Shown piece by piece: positions 16,895-24,985 of a stretch of DNA of 41,220 nucleotides. Made by a program: the position numbers and the translations under genes. A model generated the notes under the pieces. That model saw nothing but the letters and a program-made list of their open reading frames with translations, was not told the DNA's origin and ran no database searches. Position 1 is the stretch's first letter, and every line of letters starts with the position of its first letter. This DNA comes from Ferrovibrio sp. (GTDB taxonomy: Bacteria; Pseudomonadota; Alphaproteobacteria; Ferrovibrionales; Ferrovibrionaceae), in contig NZ_PEKV01000012.1 of the NCBI RefSeq assembly GCF_002796975.1, positions 246,035-287,254 on the forward strand. Reading direction: 5' to 3'.

Positions 16895-18352
16895 ATGACC
16901 CAGATCAAACACGCCGACCTGCTGCGCCGCCAGGCCTATATCGATGGCGCCTGGGTGGGCGCGGATAGCGGCAAGAGCTTCAAGGTTACCAATCCCGCCG
17001 ATGGCAGCCTGATCGCCGAAGTGCCCGATATGGGCAAGGCGGAAACACGGCGCGCCATTGAGGCTGCCAATGCTGCCTGGCCGGCCTGGGCGGCGCTGAC
17101 GGCCAAGCAGCGCGCAGCCATTCTGCGCAAGTGGTACGAGCTGATCCTGCAGAACCAGGACGACCTCGGCGCGCTGATGACGTTGGAGCAAGGCAAGCCG
17201 CTGACCGAGGCCAAGGGTGAGGTAGTCTACGGCGCCAGTTTCGTGGAGTGGTTTGCCGAGGAAGGCCGCCGCATCTATGGCGACACCATCCCCGGGCATG
17301 CGCCGGATAAGCGCATCGTCGTGGTCAAGCAGCCGATCGGCGTGGTGGCGGCGATCACGCCATGGAATTTCCCCATCGCCATGATTACTCGCAAGGTGGC
17401 GCCAGCACTGGCCGCCGGCTGCCCCGTCGTGGTCAAGCCTGCCGAAGACACGCCGCTCTGCGCACTGGCGCTGGCCTGGCTCGCGGAACAGGCCGGCATC
17501 CCGAAGGGCGTGTTCAACGTCGTCACTTCGTCGCATGGCTCAGAGGTCGGCACGGAACTCACCACCAACCCGATCGTGCGCAAGGTGTCCTTCACCGGCT
17601 CGACCGAGGTCGGAAAGATTCTGATGCGCCAGAGCTCGGATACGCTGAAGAAACTGTCGCTCGAACTGGGCGGCAACGCGCCCTTCATCGTCTTTGACGA
17701 CGCCGATATCGATGCTGCCGTGACTGGCGCGATCATTTCCAAGTATCGCAATACCGGCCAGACCTGCGTCTGCACCAATCGTTTCTTCGTGCAGGAAAAG
17801 GTTTATGACGCCTTTGCTGCCAAGCTGACCGAAGCGGTGAAAAAGCTGAAGACCGGCCCGGGCTTCACGGACGGCGTCAACCAGGGACCGCTGATCAACC
17901 AGGATGCGCTGGACAAGGTCGAGCGCCTGGTCGCCGATGCCAAGGCCAAGGGCGCCAAGGTGCTGCTCGGTGGCGAGCGCCACGAACTGGGCGGGACTTT
18001 CTATCAGCCCAGCGTGATCGGCGACGCCACCACGCAGATGGACTCCGCGCAGGAAGAGATCTTCGGTCCGGTCGCGCTGCTTTATCGCTTCAAGGATGAG
18101 GCCGAGGCGATCAGGCTGGCGAATGACACGCCTTATGGCCTGGCGGCGTATTTCTACAGTCGGGATATCGGCCGGGTTTGGCGTGTGGCTGAGAAGCTGG
18201 AATACGGCATGGTCGGCATCAACGAAGGTCTGATCTCCACCGCCGAGGCCCCGTTTGGTGGTGTGAAGGAGTCCGGCCATGGCCGCGAAGGTTCGAAATA
18301 CGGCATCGACAGCTTCATCGAACTCAAATACCTCTGCTTCGGCGGGGTGTGA
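16895..18352 (+). CDS. gabD: Succinate-semialdehyde / 2-oxoglutarate-semialdehyde-type NAD(P)+ aldehyde dehydrogenase
   Basis: This 485-residue protein is colinear with GabD. It has TPWNFPIAMITRKVAPALAA, the cofactor region VVVKPAEDTP, FTGSTEVGK, the general base Glu257 in LELGGN and the nucleophile Cys291 in NTGQTCVCTN. GabD-type enzymes oxidise succinate semialdehyde. Close relatives act on 2-oxoglutarate semialdehyde, the product of the kdgD gene at 9171, so it may finish the uronate route although it is not in that operon. GAGGAG stands 8 bases before the ATG. It is monocistronic in appearance, 78 bases after ppk2. Confidence 0.9.
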   Translation: MTQIKHADLLRRQAYIDGAWVGADSGKSFKVTNPADGSLIAEVPDMGKAETRRAIEAANAAWPAWAALTAKQRAAILRKWYELILQNQDDLGALMTLEQGKPLTEAKGEVVYGASFVEWFAEEGRRIYGDTIPGHAPDKRIVVVKQPIGVVAAITPWNFPIAMITRKVAPALAAGCPVVVKPAEDTPLCALALAWLAEQAGIPKGVFNVVTSSHGSEVGTELTTNPIVRKVSFTGSTEVGKILMRQSSDTLKKLSLELGGNAPFIVFDDADIDAAVTGAIISKYRNTGQTCVCTNRFFVQEKVYDAFAAKLTEAVKKLKTGPGFTDGVNQGPLINQDALDKVERLVADAKAKGAKVLLGGERHELGGTFYQPSVIGDATTQMDSAQEEIFGPVALLYRFKDEAEAIRLANDTPYGLAAYFYSRDIGRVWRVAEKLEYGMVGINEGLISTAEAPFGGVKESGHGREGSKYGIDSFIELKYLCFGGV

Positions 18353-18360
18353 GGCAATAC

Positions 18361-18376
18361 GGCGCATCATTGCGCC
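18361..18376. repeat. Hairpin GGCGCA-TCAT-TGCGCC after gabD
   Basis: A perfect 6-bp stem with a TCAT loop starts 9 bases past the gabD stop. There is no T-tract on either strand, so intrinsic termination is doubtful. It may be a transcript-end stabiliser or chance. Confidence 0.35.
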
Positions 18377-18390
18377 ATACCGTGAAGGTA

Positions 18391-18420
18391 TTGGTCGCCC
18401 GGCGCGGCGCTCTCTATAGT
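18391..18420 (+). promoter_or_regulatory. Possible sigma-70-like promoter upstream of the flavoprotein-molybdoenzyme pair
   Basis: TTGGTC (18391-18396) and TATAGT (18415-18420) are separated by 18 bases, about 56 bases before the start at 18476. The -10 box is good (five of six consensus bases); the -35 box is weak. Confidence 0.25.
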
Positions 18421-18475
18421 CAGGTGGTCGACGGCCCGCAGAGGTCGCGCCTGCCCAGACTGAGATGAGGATCGC

Positions 18476-19609
18476 ATGACGGATCGTTTCGATGTAGTGA
18501 TTATCGGCGGCGGCATCGCCGGTGCCGGTGCCGGTTATGAGTTGGCACGGGCTGGCAAGAAGGTCGTGCTGCTCGAGCGCGAAAGCCAGCCGGGCTATCA
18601 CACCACTGGGCGTTCGGCGGCGCTGTTCGCCGAAACCTATGGCAATGCGCCGATCCGCGCGCTGACCGTGGCGAGCCGCGACTTCCTGATGAATCCGCCG
18701 GCCGGTTTCGCTTCCGTGCCGATCCTGACGCCGCGCGGCGCACTGCATATCGGTAGCACGGCGCAGTCGGCCGAACTCGATGCCAAATTCGAAGACATGC
18801 GCAAGCTGGTCCCGAGCGTGAGGCGGCTGGGTGCGGCTGAAACCCAGGCGCTGATGCCAATCCTGAAGCCGGAAGCGGTCAGCGGCGGAGCACTGGCCGA
18901 GCCGGATGCGATGGATATCGAAGTGCATGCACTGCATAACGGCCTGCTGCGTGGCATGACCGCGGCCGGCGGACGCATGGTAGTGGATGCTGAAGTCACC
19001 GGTATCACTCAGATAGGCGCGGACTGGCAGGTCGAAAGCAGCAAGGGCGTGTTCATTACCCCGGTGGTGATCAATGCCGCCGGCGCCTGGAGCGATGTGA
19101 TCGCCGGCATGGCCGGTGTTAAGCTGATCGGCCTGAAGCCGAAGCGTCGCACGGCCGTCACCTTCGATCCACCGGCCGGCATGGATATTCACGCCTGGCC
19201 GATGATCGTCGATGCCGATGAGGAATGGTATTTCAAGCCCGATGCCGGCCGCATCCTGCTCTCGCCCTGCGACGAGACCGATAGCGAACCCTGCGATGCC
19301 CAGCCCGATGAGATGGATATCGCCATCGCTGTCGACCGCCTGGAAAGCGTGTCGACCCTGCAGGTCCGCCGCCTGGCGTCGAAATGGGCCGGGCTGCGCA
19401 GCTTCGTCGACGACCGCACCATTGTTTGCGGTTTTGACCAGGAAAAACCCGGTTTCTTCTGGCTTTCGGCCCAGGGCGGCTATGGCATCCAGACCTCGGC
19501 CGCCATGGCCCGGGTTGCCGGGGCGCTGGCGCAGGGCCGCGGTTTGCCGCAGGATGTGGCCGATCTCGGTGTGACCGAGATAGACCTCAGTCCAGCACGT
19601 CTTCGGTGA
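18476..19609 (+). CDS. FAD-dependent D-amino-acid dehydrogenase, D-arginine dehydrogenase (DauA)-like
   Basis: This DAO-family flavoprotein would oxidise a D-amino acid (or related amine) to the imino acid and pass electrons to a quinone or other acceptor. It has 377 residues with the dinucleotide fold VVIIGGGIAGAGAGYELA at the N terminus. Next come QPGYHTTGRSAALFAE (FAD loop and active-site His), INAAGAWSD, LKPKRRTAVTFDPP, EEWYFKPDAG and WAGLRSFVDD. The C-terminal AQGGYGIQTSAAMA closes the FAD site. These blocks match Pseudomonas D-arginine dehydrogenase in order and spacing. GAGG stands 5-6 bases before the ATG. The molybdoenzyme gene starts 2 bases after its stop begins a new frame, implying co-translation. 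Confidence 0.85.
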   Translation: MTDRFDVVIIGGGIAGAGAGYELARAGKKVVLLERESQPGYHTTGRSAALFAETYGNAPIRALTVASRDFLMNPPAGFASVPILTPRGALHIGSTAQSAELDAKFEDMRKLVPSVRRLGAAETQALMPILKPEAVSGGALAEPDAMDIEVHALHNGLLRGMTAAGGRMVVDAEVTGITQIGADWQVESSKGVFITPVVINAAGAWSDVIAGMAGVKLIGLKPKRRTAVTFDPPAGMDIHAWPMIVDADEEWYFKPDAGRILLSPCDETDSEPCDAQPDEMDIAIAVDRLESVSTLQVRRLASKWAGLRSFVDDRTIVCGFDQEKPGFFWLSAQGGYGIQTSAAMARVAGALAQGRGLPQDVADLGVTEIDLSPARLR

Positions 19610-19610
19610 G

Positions 19611-21707
19611 ATGAACGCCCCTTTCGCCCCCAGCAAAGCCGATTCTGGCAAGCTGAAGCCGCAGATCGGCCACAGCGCCTGCCCGCATGACTGCCCGTCG
19701 ACCTGCGCGCTGGAAATCGAACTGACGCCCGATGGCCGTATCGGCCGGGTGCGTGGCGCCGAGGAGAACAACTACACGGCTGGCGTGATCTGCGCCAAGG
19801 TGGCGCGCTATGCAGAACGCGCCAATCACAAGGAGCGCGTGCTGCAGCCGCTGCTGCGCACCGGTCCGAAAGGCAGCACACAGTTCAAGCCGATCTCGTG
19901 GGAAGAAGCACTCGACCGTACGGCAGAGGCCTTCATCGCCGCCGAGAAGAAGCATGGCAGCGAGGCTGTCTGGCCCTACTACTATGCCGGCACGATGGGG
20001 CTGGTGCAGCGCGACGGCATCAACCGGCTGCGCCATGTGAAGAAATATTCTGGCCAGCATTCCACCATCTGTGTCACGCTGGCGCGCGCTGGCTATATCG
20101 CCGCCACCGGCAGCCTGCATGGCCCCGATCCGCGCGAGATGGCGAAAAGCGACCTCATCGTGATCTGGGGCACCAACGCGGTGCATACTCAGGTCAATGT
20201 GATGACCCATGCGATCCGCGCCCGCAAGGAACGTGGCGCGAAAATCGTGGTGGTGGACGCCTATCGCAATGCCACTGCCGAACAGGCCGATGTCGCGCTG
20301 GTGCTGCGCCCGGGCACCGATGGCGCGCTGGCCTGTGGTGTCATGCATGTGCTGTTCCGCGACGGCTATGCCGACCGCGACTATCTGGCGCGCCATACCG
20401 ATGCGCCGGCCGAACTGGAAGCGCATCTGCAGGACAAGACGCCGGAATGGGCTTCGGCCATCACCGGTCTCACGGTTGAGCAGATCACCGGTTTCGCCCA
20501 TATGCTGGGCCGGACCAAGAAGCACTACATCCGCTTGGGCTATGGCTTCGCGCGCAGCCGCAACGGCGCGGTCAACATGCACGCCGCCACCTGCATCGCC
20601 TCGGTCACCGGGTCGTGGCAGTATGAGGGCGGTGGGGCCTTCCACAATAACGGTGCGATCTTTCACTGGAACAAGACACTGATCGATGGCCTTGATTCAG
20701 TGGATCCGAGTATCCGCACGCTCGACCAGTCGCAGATCGGCCCGATCCTGACCGGCGATGCGCAAGCTCTGAAGCATGGCGGACCGGTGACGGCACTGCT
20801 GATCCAGAATACCAACCCGATGGAAGTGGCGCCGGAATCGGAACTGGTGAAACGCGGTTTCGCGCGCGACGATCTGTTTGCCTGCGTGCATGAGCAGTTC
20901 ATGACGCTGACGGCGAAGATGGCCGATATCGTGCTGCCGGCCACCATGTTCACCGAACATGATGATATCTATCAGGCCGGCGGTCAGCAGCACATTCTGC
21001 TCGGTCCCAAACTGGTCGAAGCGCCGGGCGAGGCGCGCGAGAACCACTATATGATCAGCGAACTGGCAAAGCGGCTGGGCGCGAAGCATCACGGTTTCGA
21101 GATCAGCGCGATTCAAATGGTGGAAGAAACGCTCAAAGCTTCCGGCTGGCCGGATGTGGCGACACTGCGCGCCCAGCGCTGGCACGATTGCCAGCCGGAT
21201 TTCGACACCGCGCATTATGCCGAAGGCTTCGCCTGGCCGGACCGGAAGTTCCGCTTCAAGCCTGATTGGGCGGGCATGGGCCCGGACCACGAGGGCATGC
21301 CGGCGCTGCCGGATCACTGGCTCAGCATCGAACCGGCGACGGGCGAACATCCCTTCCGCATGATCACCTCACCGGCGCGTAATTTCCTCAATACCAGCTT
21401 CACGGAAACGCCGACCTCGGTGAAGCGCGAGGGCCGGCCGACGCTGTTCATCCATCCCGAGGATGCCGCCGTGCTGCAGATCGCCGATGGCGAACTGGTG
21501 CGGATCGGCAACCGCCGCGGCAACATCCGCATCCATGCCAAGCTTTATACTGGCGTGGTGCGCGGCGTCACCGTGGTGGAAAGCATATGGCCGCACAGCA
21601 CTTTCGTGGATGGCATGGGCATCAACGCCCTGACCGGTGCAGACGCTGCCAAGCCCAATGGTGGCGCGGCGTTCCACGACAATGCGATCTGGGTCCGCAA
21701 GGCTTAA
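19611..21707 (+). CDS. Molybdopterin oxidoreductase with N-terminal 4Fe-4S site (DMSO reductase superfamily)
   Basis: This 698-residue protein begins with the cluster motif CPHDCPSTC followed by GVICAKVARY, which supplies the four cysteines for a 4Fe-4S centre. The molybdopterin-guanine-dinucleotide domains follow: SWEEALDRTAE, YYYAGTMGLVQ, LIVIWGTNAVHTQVN, IVVVDAYRNATA, VALVLRPGTDGALA and a C-terminal DNA-like capping domain near TSFTETPTSVKREGRP. No Tat signal is visible, so it is probably cytoplasmic. The substrate is unknown. Members of this CPHDC group are often annotated only as oxidoreductases or formate-dehydrogenase-like. There is no selenocysteine signal. It starts one base after the flavoprotein stop. 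Confidence 0.85.
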   Translation: MNAPFAPSKADSGKLKPQIGHSACPHDCPSTCALEIELTPDGRIGRVRGAEENNYTAGVICAKVARYAERANHKERVLQPLLRTGPKGSTQFKPISWEEALDRTAEAFIAAEKKHGSEAVWPYYYAGTMGLVQRDGINRLRHVKKYSGQHSTICVTLARAGYIAATGSLHGPDPREMAKSDLIVIWGTNAVHTQVNVMTHAIRARKERGAKIVVVDAYRNATAEQADVALVLRPGTDGALACGVMHVLFRDGYADRDYLARHTDAPAELEAHLQDKTPEWASAITGLTVEQITGFAHMLGRTKKHYIRLGYGFARSRNGAVNMHAATCIASVTGSWQYEGGGAFHNNGAIFHWNKTLIDGLDSVDPSIRTLDQSQIGPILTGDAQALKHGGPVTALLIQNTNPMEVAPESELVKRGFARDDLFACVHEQFMTLTAKMADIVLPATMFTEHDDIYQAGGQQHILLGPKLVEAPGEARENHYMISELAKRLGAKHHGFEISAIQMVEETLKASGWPDVATLRAQRWHDCQPDFDTAHYAEGFAWPDRKFRFKPDWAGMGPDHEGMPALPDHWLSIEPATGEHPFRMITSPARNFLNTSFTETPTSVKREGRPTLFIHPEDAAVLQIADGELVRIGNRRGNIRIHAKLYTGVVRGVTVVESIWPHSTFVDGMGINALTGADAAKPNGGAAFHDNAIWVRKA

Positions 21708-21780
21708 GCGGCAGCACCAGGAATGCCCGTGACAAGCCTGGGTATGATGATTTGGGATTAGAGAGGCGTCGGATACGCTC

Positions 21781-21867
21781 TCAGAAAATCGCCTTGAAGA
21801 TGCCGAGCCAGACGAGTAGCCCGGTGACGAAGACGATGCCGACGATCCAGCCAATGACTTTGAGCAT
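21781..21867 (-). CDS. 28-residue single-span membrane peptide
   Basis: ATG at 21867 opens a 28-codon frame ending TGA at 21781. It reads as a nearly uninterrupted hydrophobic helix (MLKVIGWIVGIVFVTGLLVW, then LGIFKAIF), with a lysine at each end. GGAAGG stands 8 bases upstream of the ATG, which is a better ribosome site than many long genes here have. It lies 72 bases after the cysQ stop in the same direction. I do not recognise the family. Coding capacity is supported by the ribosome site and composition only. Confidence 0.5.
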   Translation of the reverse strand: MLKVIGWIVGIVFVTGLLVWLGIFKAIF

Positions 21868-21939
21868 GGGGATGACCTTCCGGTGTTCTGGCAATAAAAC
21901 GCCAGGCAGTCCGGCGAGTTCCGCCGATCCGGCCAGAGA

Positions 21940-22722
21940 TCAGGGCTTGCGGGCCTTCAGAAGATCGATCACGTCGTCGAATATATAGGCCCCGGTCGCG
22001 ATCACCGAAGGATGGCGATATTTTTCGCTGCCATATTGCAGCGGCGCGCCATCGGCTGTGGTGACCCGGCCGCCGGCCTCGCGCACCAGCAGATCGGCCG
22101 CCACCACATCCCAGTCGCTTTTCTCGGTCAGGCTGATGGCGGCGTCGAATTTTCCGGCCGCTACCAGAGCCATGCGGTAGGCGATAGAATTGCGATAGGC
22201 AAAGTCGGCTTTGGCTGTGCGCGCCAGCCAGCCATGACGCTCGAAGGTACGGCGCGAGGCGAGGAAGCGGGCTTCCATCAGGCTGGCATGGCCGGATGCC
22301 TGGATTGGTTTGCCATTCAGCTTTGCGCCGCCGCCAGCGGTGGCCTCGAACATCTCTTCGCTGGCCGGATTGTAGATCGCCGAAATCACCGGGGCGCCAT
22401 CCTGCACGAGCGCCACGCAGATGGTGAATTCCGGTTTCCCTTCGATGAAGGCCCGGGTACCGTCGATCGGATCGACGACCCAGCGCGTCACGGCCTGACC
22501 AGTGGCGCCGCTTTCCTCGCTCAGCCAGCCATACTCCGGCCGAGCGCCGCACAGCTTTTCCTTCAGCAGGGCATCTACCGCGAGGTCGGCTTCGGAGACA
22601 GGGTCGTTCGGCTTCTTGTGCCAGGATTTGACGCTGCCGCGGAAGAATTTCAACGCGATGGCGCCGGCTTCCCGCATCGCAGCCAGCGCAAGTTCGTGGT
22701 CCTGACGGAAGTCGCCTGCCAT
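21940..22722 (-). CDS. cysQ: Inositol monophosphatase-family phosphatase, probable 3'(2'),5'-bisphosphate nucleotidase
   Basis: This enzyme probably removes the 3' phosphate from PAP left after sulfate activation. The 260-residue protein has the family metal sites: SEADLAVDALLK, LSEESG (metal Glu), WVVDPIDGTRAF (the DPxDGT motif) and SDWDVVAADLLVREAGG near the C terminus. AAAGG lies 9 bases before the ATG. It follows pmbA by 13 bases. The pmbA-cysQ pair is a common alphaproteobacterial arrangement. Substrate choice between PAP and inositol or histidinol phosphate cannot be settled from sequence alone. Confidence 0.87.
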   Translation of the reverse strand: MAGDFRQDHELALAAMREAGAIALKFFRGSVKSWHKKPNDPVSEADLAVDALLKEKLCGARPEYGWLSEESGATGQAVTRWVVDPIDGTRAFIEGKPEFTICVALVQDGAPVISAIYNPASEEMFEATAGGGAKLNGKPIQASGHASLMEARFLASRRTFERHGWLARTAKADFAYRNSIAYRMALVAAGKFDAAISLTEKSDWDVVAADLLVREAGGRVTTADGAPLQYGSEKYRHPSVIATGAYIFDDVIDLLKARKP

Positions 22723-22735
22723 CAGCGGGCGCCTT

Positions 22736-24091
22736 TCATCGGCCGGCGACGGTCATGCCGTCGATGCGCACGGTCGGCGCATCGGTGCCGAAACGGATAG
22801 TCAGATCGTTGGCCGGTACCAGATTGGCAAACATCTGTTTCAGATTGCTGGCAATCGTGATCTCCGCAACCGGTTCGGCCAGATGGCCATCGCGGATCAC
22901 GAAGCCCGCCGCGCCGCGGCTGTAATCGCCGGTCACGCCGTTGACGCCCATGCCGATCAGATGGGTGACATACAGGCCTTCCTTGATGTCGGCTATCAAT
23001 TCGGCTGGCGTTTGCTTGCCGGGCTCGAGATGTACATTGGTCGGTGCCGGGGAAGGCGGCGAGGACGTGCCGCGCGAGGCATGGCCGGTGCTCTGCATGC
23101 CAAGCTGGCGCGCGGTCGCACAGTCGAGCAGCCAGGTGGTCAGTCGGCCATCCTCGATCAGCTCGCGGCGCGGCGCATAAACGCCCTCCAAGTCGAACCA
23201 GCGCGAGCGGAAGCCGCGGCGGCGCAGTGGATCGTCGACAATGCTGATGCCGGGCGCAAACACCATCTCGCCCAGCTTGTCCTTCAGAAACGAGGTGCCG
23301 CGCGCCACGCCGGCGCCGTTGATGGCGCCGAGGAAATGGCCGATCAGGCCTGAGGAGACGCGCGGATCGAACACGATAGGCATGGCGCCGCTGTCGAGCT
23401 TGCGCGGATTGAGCCGTTGCACCGCGCGTTCTCCGGCTTTTTTGCCGATGCTCTCCGACGAGGGCATGTCGCTCAGCCAAGTACGCGCCTCATAATCGTA
23501 ATCGGTTTCCATGCCGGTATCCTTGCCGGCGATCGCGGAAACCGAAACGCTGTGCCAGCCGATCCAGCCGGAGCCATTAAAGCCAGCGGTATTGGCATAG
23601 GCCGACATGCTGAAAGCGCGTCCCGCGCTGCCGCCTTCGGAATTGGTCACGCCGCTCACCGCCATGGCGGCATCCTCAGCGATCTTGGCGCGTTCCAGCA
23701 ACTGCGGCATTTCCAGCTCGACGCCGTCGAAGAGATCGAAATCCTGCGGCTGCTTCGCCAGTTGCGACGGATCGGGCAGACCGCAGAAGGCGTCTTCCGG
23801 CGCAACGCGCGCCATGCTGATGGCACGGCCAACCAGTTCATCCAGCGTGGACTTGGCGAAATCGGTGGTGGAGACGCAGGCCTGGCGCTTGCCCAGCAGC
23901 ACGCGCAGGCCAAGTTCCCGGCTTTCCGAACTCTCGACATCCTCGGGCTGGCCCAGCCGCACACCGGCATTCAGCGAGCGCGACTCATGATACAGGGCGT
24001 CGGCATCCGAGGCGCCGGCCTTGCGGGCGGCGGCGATCAGGTCGGCAATGAGGGACTGCGCCTCGGCGGCGCGTTTGGCAGTATCGGACAT
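22736..24091 (-). CDS. pmbA: TldD/PmbA-family protein, PmbA (TldE)
   Basis: This is the non-zinc partner of the TldD-TldE protease, which trims peptides such as microcin B17 leaders and CcdA. The 451 residues match PmbA: GLRVLLGKRQACVSTTDF near residue 85, ARTWLSDMPSSESIGKKAGERAV, IVFDPRVSSGLIGHFLGAINGA and the C-terminal GHASRGTSSPPSPAPTNVHLEPG. The HExxxH of TldD is absent, as expected. Its partner gene tldD is also in this window, at 35559. No Shine-Dalgarno is evident before the ATG; it lies 31 bases after the small membrane protein gene. Confidence 0.93.
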   Translation of the reverse strand: MSDTAKRAAEAQSLIADLIAAARKAGASDADALYHESRSLNAGVRLGQPEDVESSESRELGLRVLLGKRQACVSTTDFAKSTLDELVGRAISMARVAPEDAFCGLPDPSQLAKQPQDFDLFDGVELEMPQLLERAKIAEDAAMAVSGVTNSEGGSAGRAFSMSAYANTAGFNGSGWIGWHSVSVSAIAGKDTGMETDYDYEARTWLSDMPSSESIGKKAGERAVQRLNPRKLDSGAMPIVFDPRVSSGLIGHFLGAINGAGVARGTSFLKDKLGEMVFAPGISIVDDPLRRRGFRSRWFDLEGVYAPRRELIEDGRLTTWLLDCATARQLGMQSTGHASRGTSSPPSPAPTNVHLEPGKQTPAELIADIKEGLYVTHLIGMGVNGVTGDYSRGAAGFVIRDGHLAEPVAEITIASNLKQMFANLVPANDLTIRFGTDAPTVRIDGMTVAGR

Positions 24092-24122
24092 GAAAATGGC
24101 TCGGTCTGAAAATCAGGAAGGG

Positions 24123-24425
24123 TCAGGCGTCGGTCTTATCGTCCATCCTGTAGGACATATATGCAACGACTGCGACAAAACAACCGACGATCCAGGCCAG
24201 CGGCTGCAGCGGATCGATCCAGTCTCGCCAATCGTCACCAGCGAGCTTGGCCACAATCTGGGCCGCCAGATCCAGCGAAATGGCGCCGATCCCGATGCCG
24301 AGAGCTGCCGAGAAGACGAGATTCCAAGTACTGCGCATCAGGCTGGCGGGATGCCACCAAGGCAACAGGTCGCGGTCGGCCGGCTGGGGCTTGCGGAAGA
24401 GGGCGATGGGCTGGCGGAAGCGCAT
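24123..24425 (-). CDS. Small membrane protein of unknown function
   Basis: A 100-residue protein with two hydrophobic segments (about residues 32-52 and 74-93). It has a proline-rich, basic N terminus (FRKPQPADRDLLPWWHP) and an acidic C-terminal tail (RMDDKTDA). I do not recognise a family. Its stop is 31 bases upstream of pmbA in the same direction, so it may be the first gene of that operon. GGAG is only one base from the ATG, so the start is uncertain; Met30 is an alternative. Confidence 0.6.
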   Translation of the reverse strand: MRFRQPIALFRKPQPADRDLLPWWHPASLMRSTWNLVFSAALGIGIGAISLDLAAQIVAKLAGDDWRDWIDPLQPLAWIVGCFVAVVAYMSYRMDDKTDA

Positions 24426-24513
24426 GCTCCGTCATGCCATGGAGAGGCGGCAAGGTCCAGATAAACAGCCGGGCAGGGCTGCCCAGACGCGCGAAATCGA
24501 TGCCGAGGGGTGA

Positions 24514-24897
24514 TCAGTGCATGGTGGCCGGCGCGACCACGACTTCGATCCGGTGGCCGTCCAGGTCATCGATGATGGCGCCGAAATAGTCGGCGCTGAT
24601 ATCGCGCCGCTCGCCGGCCGGACGCACCACGCTGGCGCCCAGCGCTACGGCGGCGGCAACGAAGGCCTCGACGGCTGCCCGGCTGGGCGCATCGAAAGCC
24701 AGATGCATGCGTGACCCGACGACCGTTTTACCGCTCTCCGCCGGATAGAGCCAGAAGGTCATGTCCTGGCCAGGGCCGTAGGCGGTTTCGCGCTCATTGC
24801 TGTGGGTGCGGCTGTAGCCCAGCGTGCCCAGCACGCTGTCGTAAAAGCGGCTGGCGCGGGCGAGGTCGGCGACACCGAAAGACAGATGGTTGAGCAT
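24514..24897 (-). CDS. VOC (glyoxalase/bleomycin-resistance/dioxygenase) superfamily protein
   Basis: This 127-residue single-domain protein has the paired beta-alpha-beta-beta-beta units of the VOC fold. LNHLSFGVADLARASRFYDSVLGTLGY opens the first (metal His4), SRMHLAFDAPSRAAVEAFVAA the second (His), and DLDGHRIEVVV ends it (Glu). The three candidate metal ligands are conserved. The substrate is unknown. I start at 24897, where GGGAGA lies 5 bases upstream; an upstream in-frame ATG (24954) would add 19 unconserved residues. It lies between the pmbA operon and the adenylate cyclase gene, all leftward. Confidence 0.85.
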   Translation of the reverse strand: MLNHLSFGVADLARASRFYDSVLGTLGYSRTHSNERETAYGPGQDMTFWLYPAESGKTVVGSRMHLAFDAPSRAAVEAFVAAAVALGASVVRPAGERRDISADYFGAIIDDLDGHRIEVVVAPATMH

Positions 24898-24985
24898 GTT
24901 TTCTCCCGAATGAAATGCTGCCTGAGCATCTGGGAGCGGCGACGCGAAAGTCACGCACAGAATTGCACTGGTTCAATGAATCAGG

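Noticed and set aside
17540..19771. Long minus-strand open frame of 743 codons
   Set aside because: It lies antisense to gabD and the flavoprotein gene, and has no recognisable motif.
21708..21939. Terminator between the convergent molybdoenzyme and cysQ units
   Set aside because: No stem with a T-tract could be found on either strand.
22736..24091. RiPP biosynthesis locus suggested by the TldD/PmbA family
   Set aside because: No precursor peptide, cyclodehydratase, radical SAM enzyme or exporter is adjacent; the genes match housekeeping pmbA and tldD.
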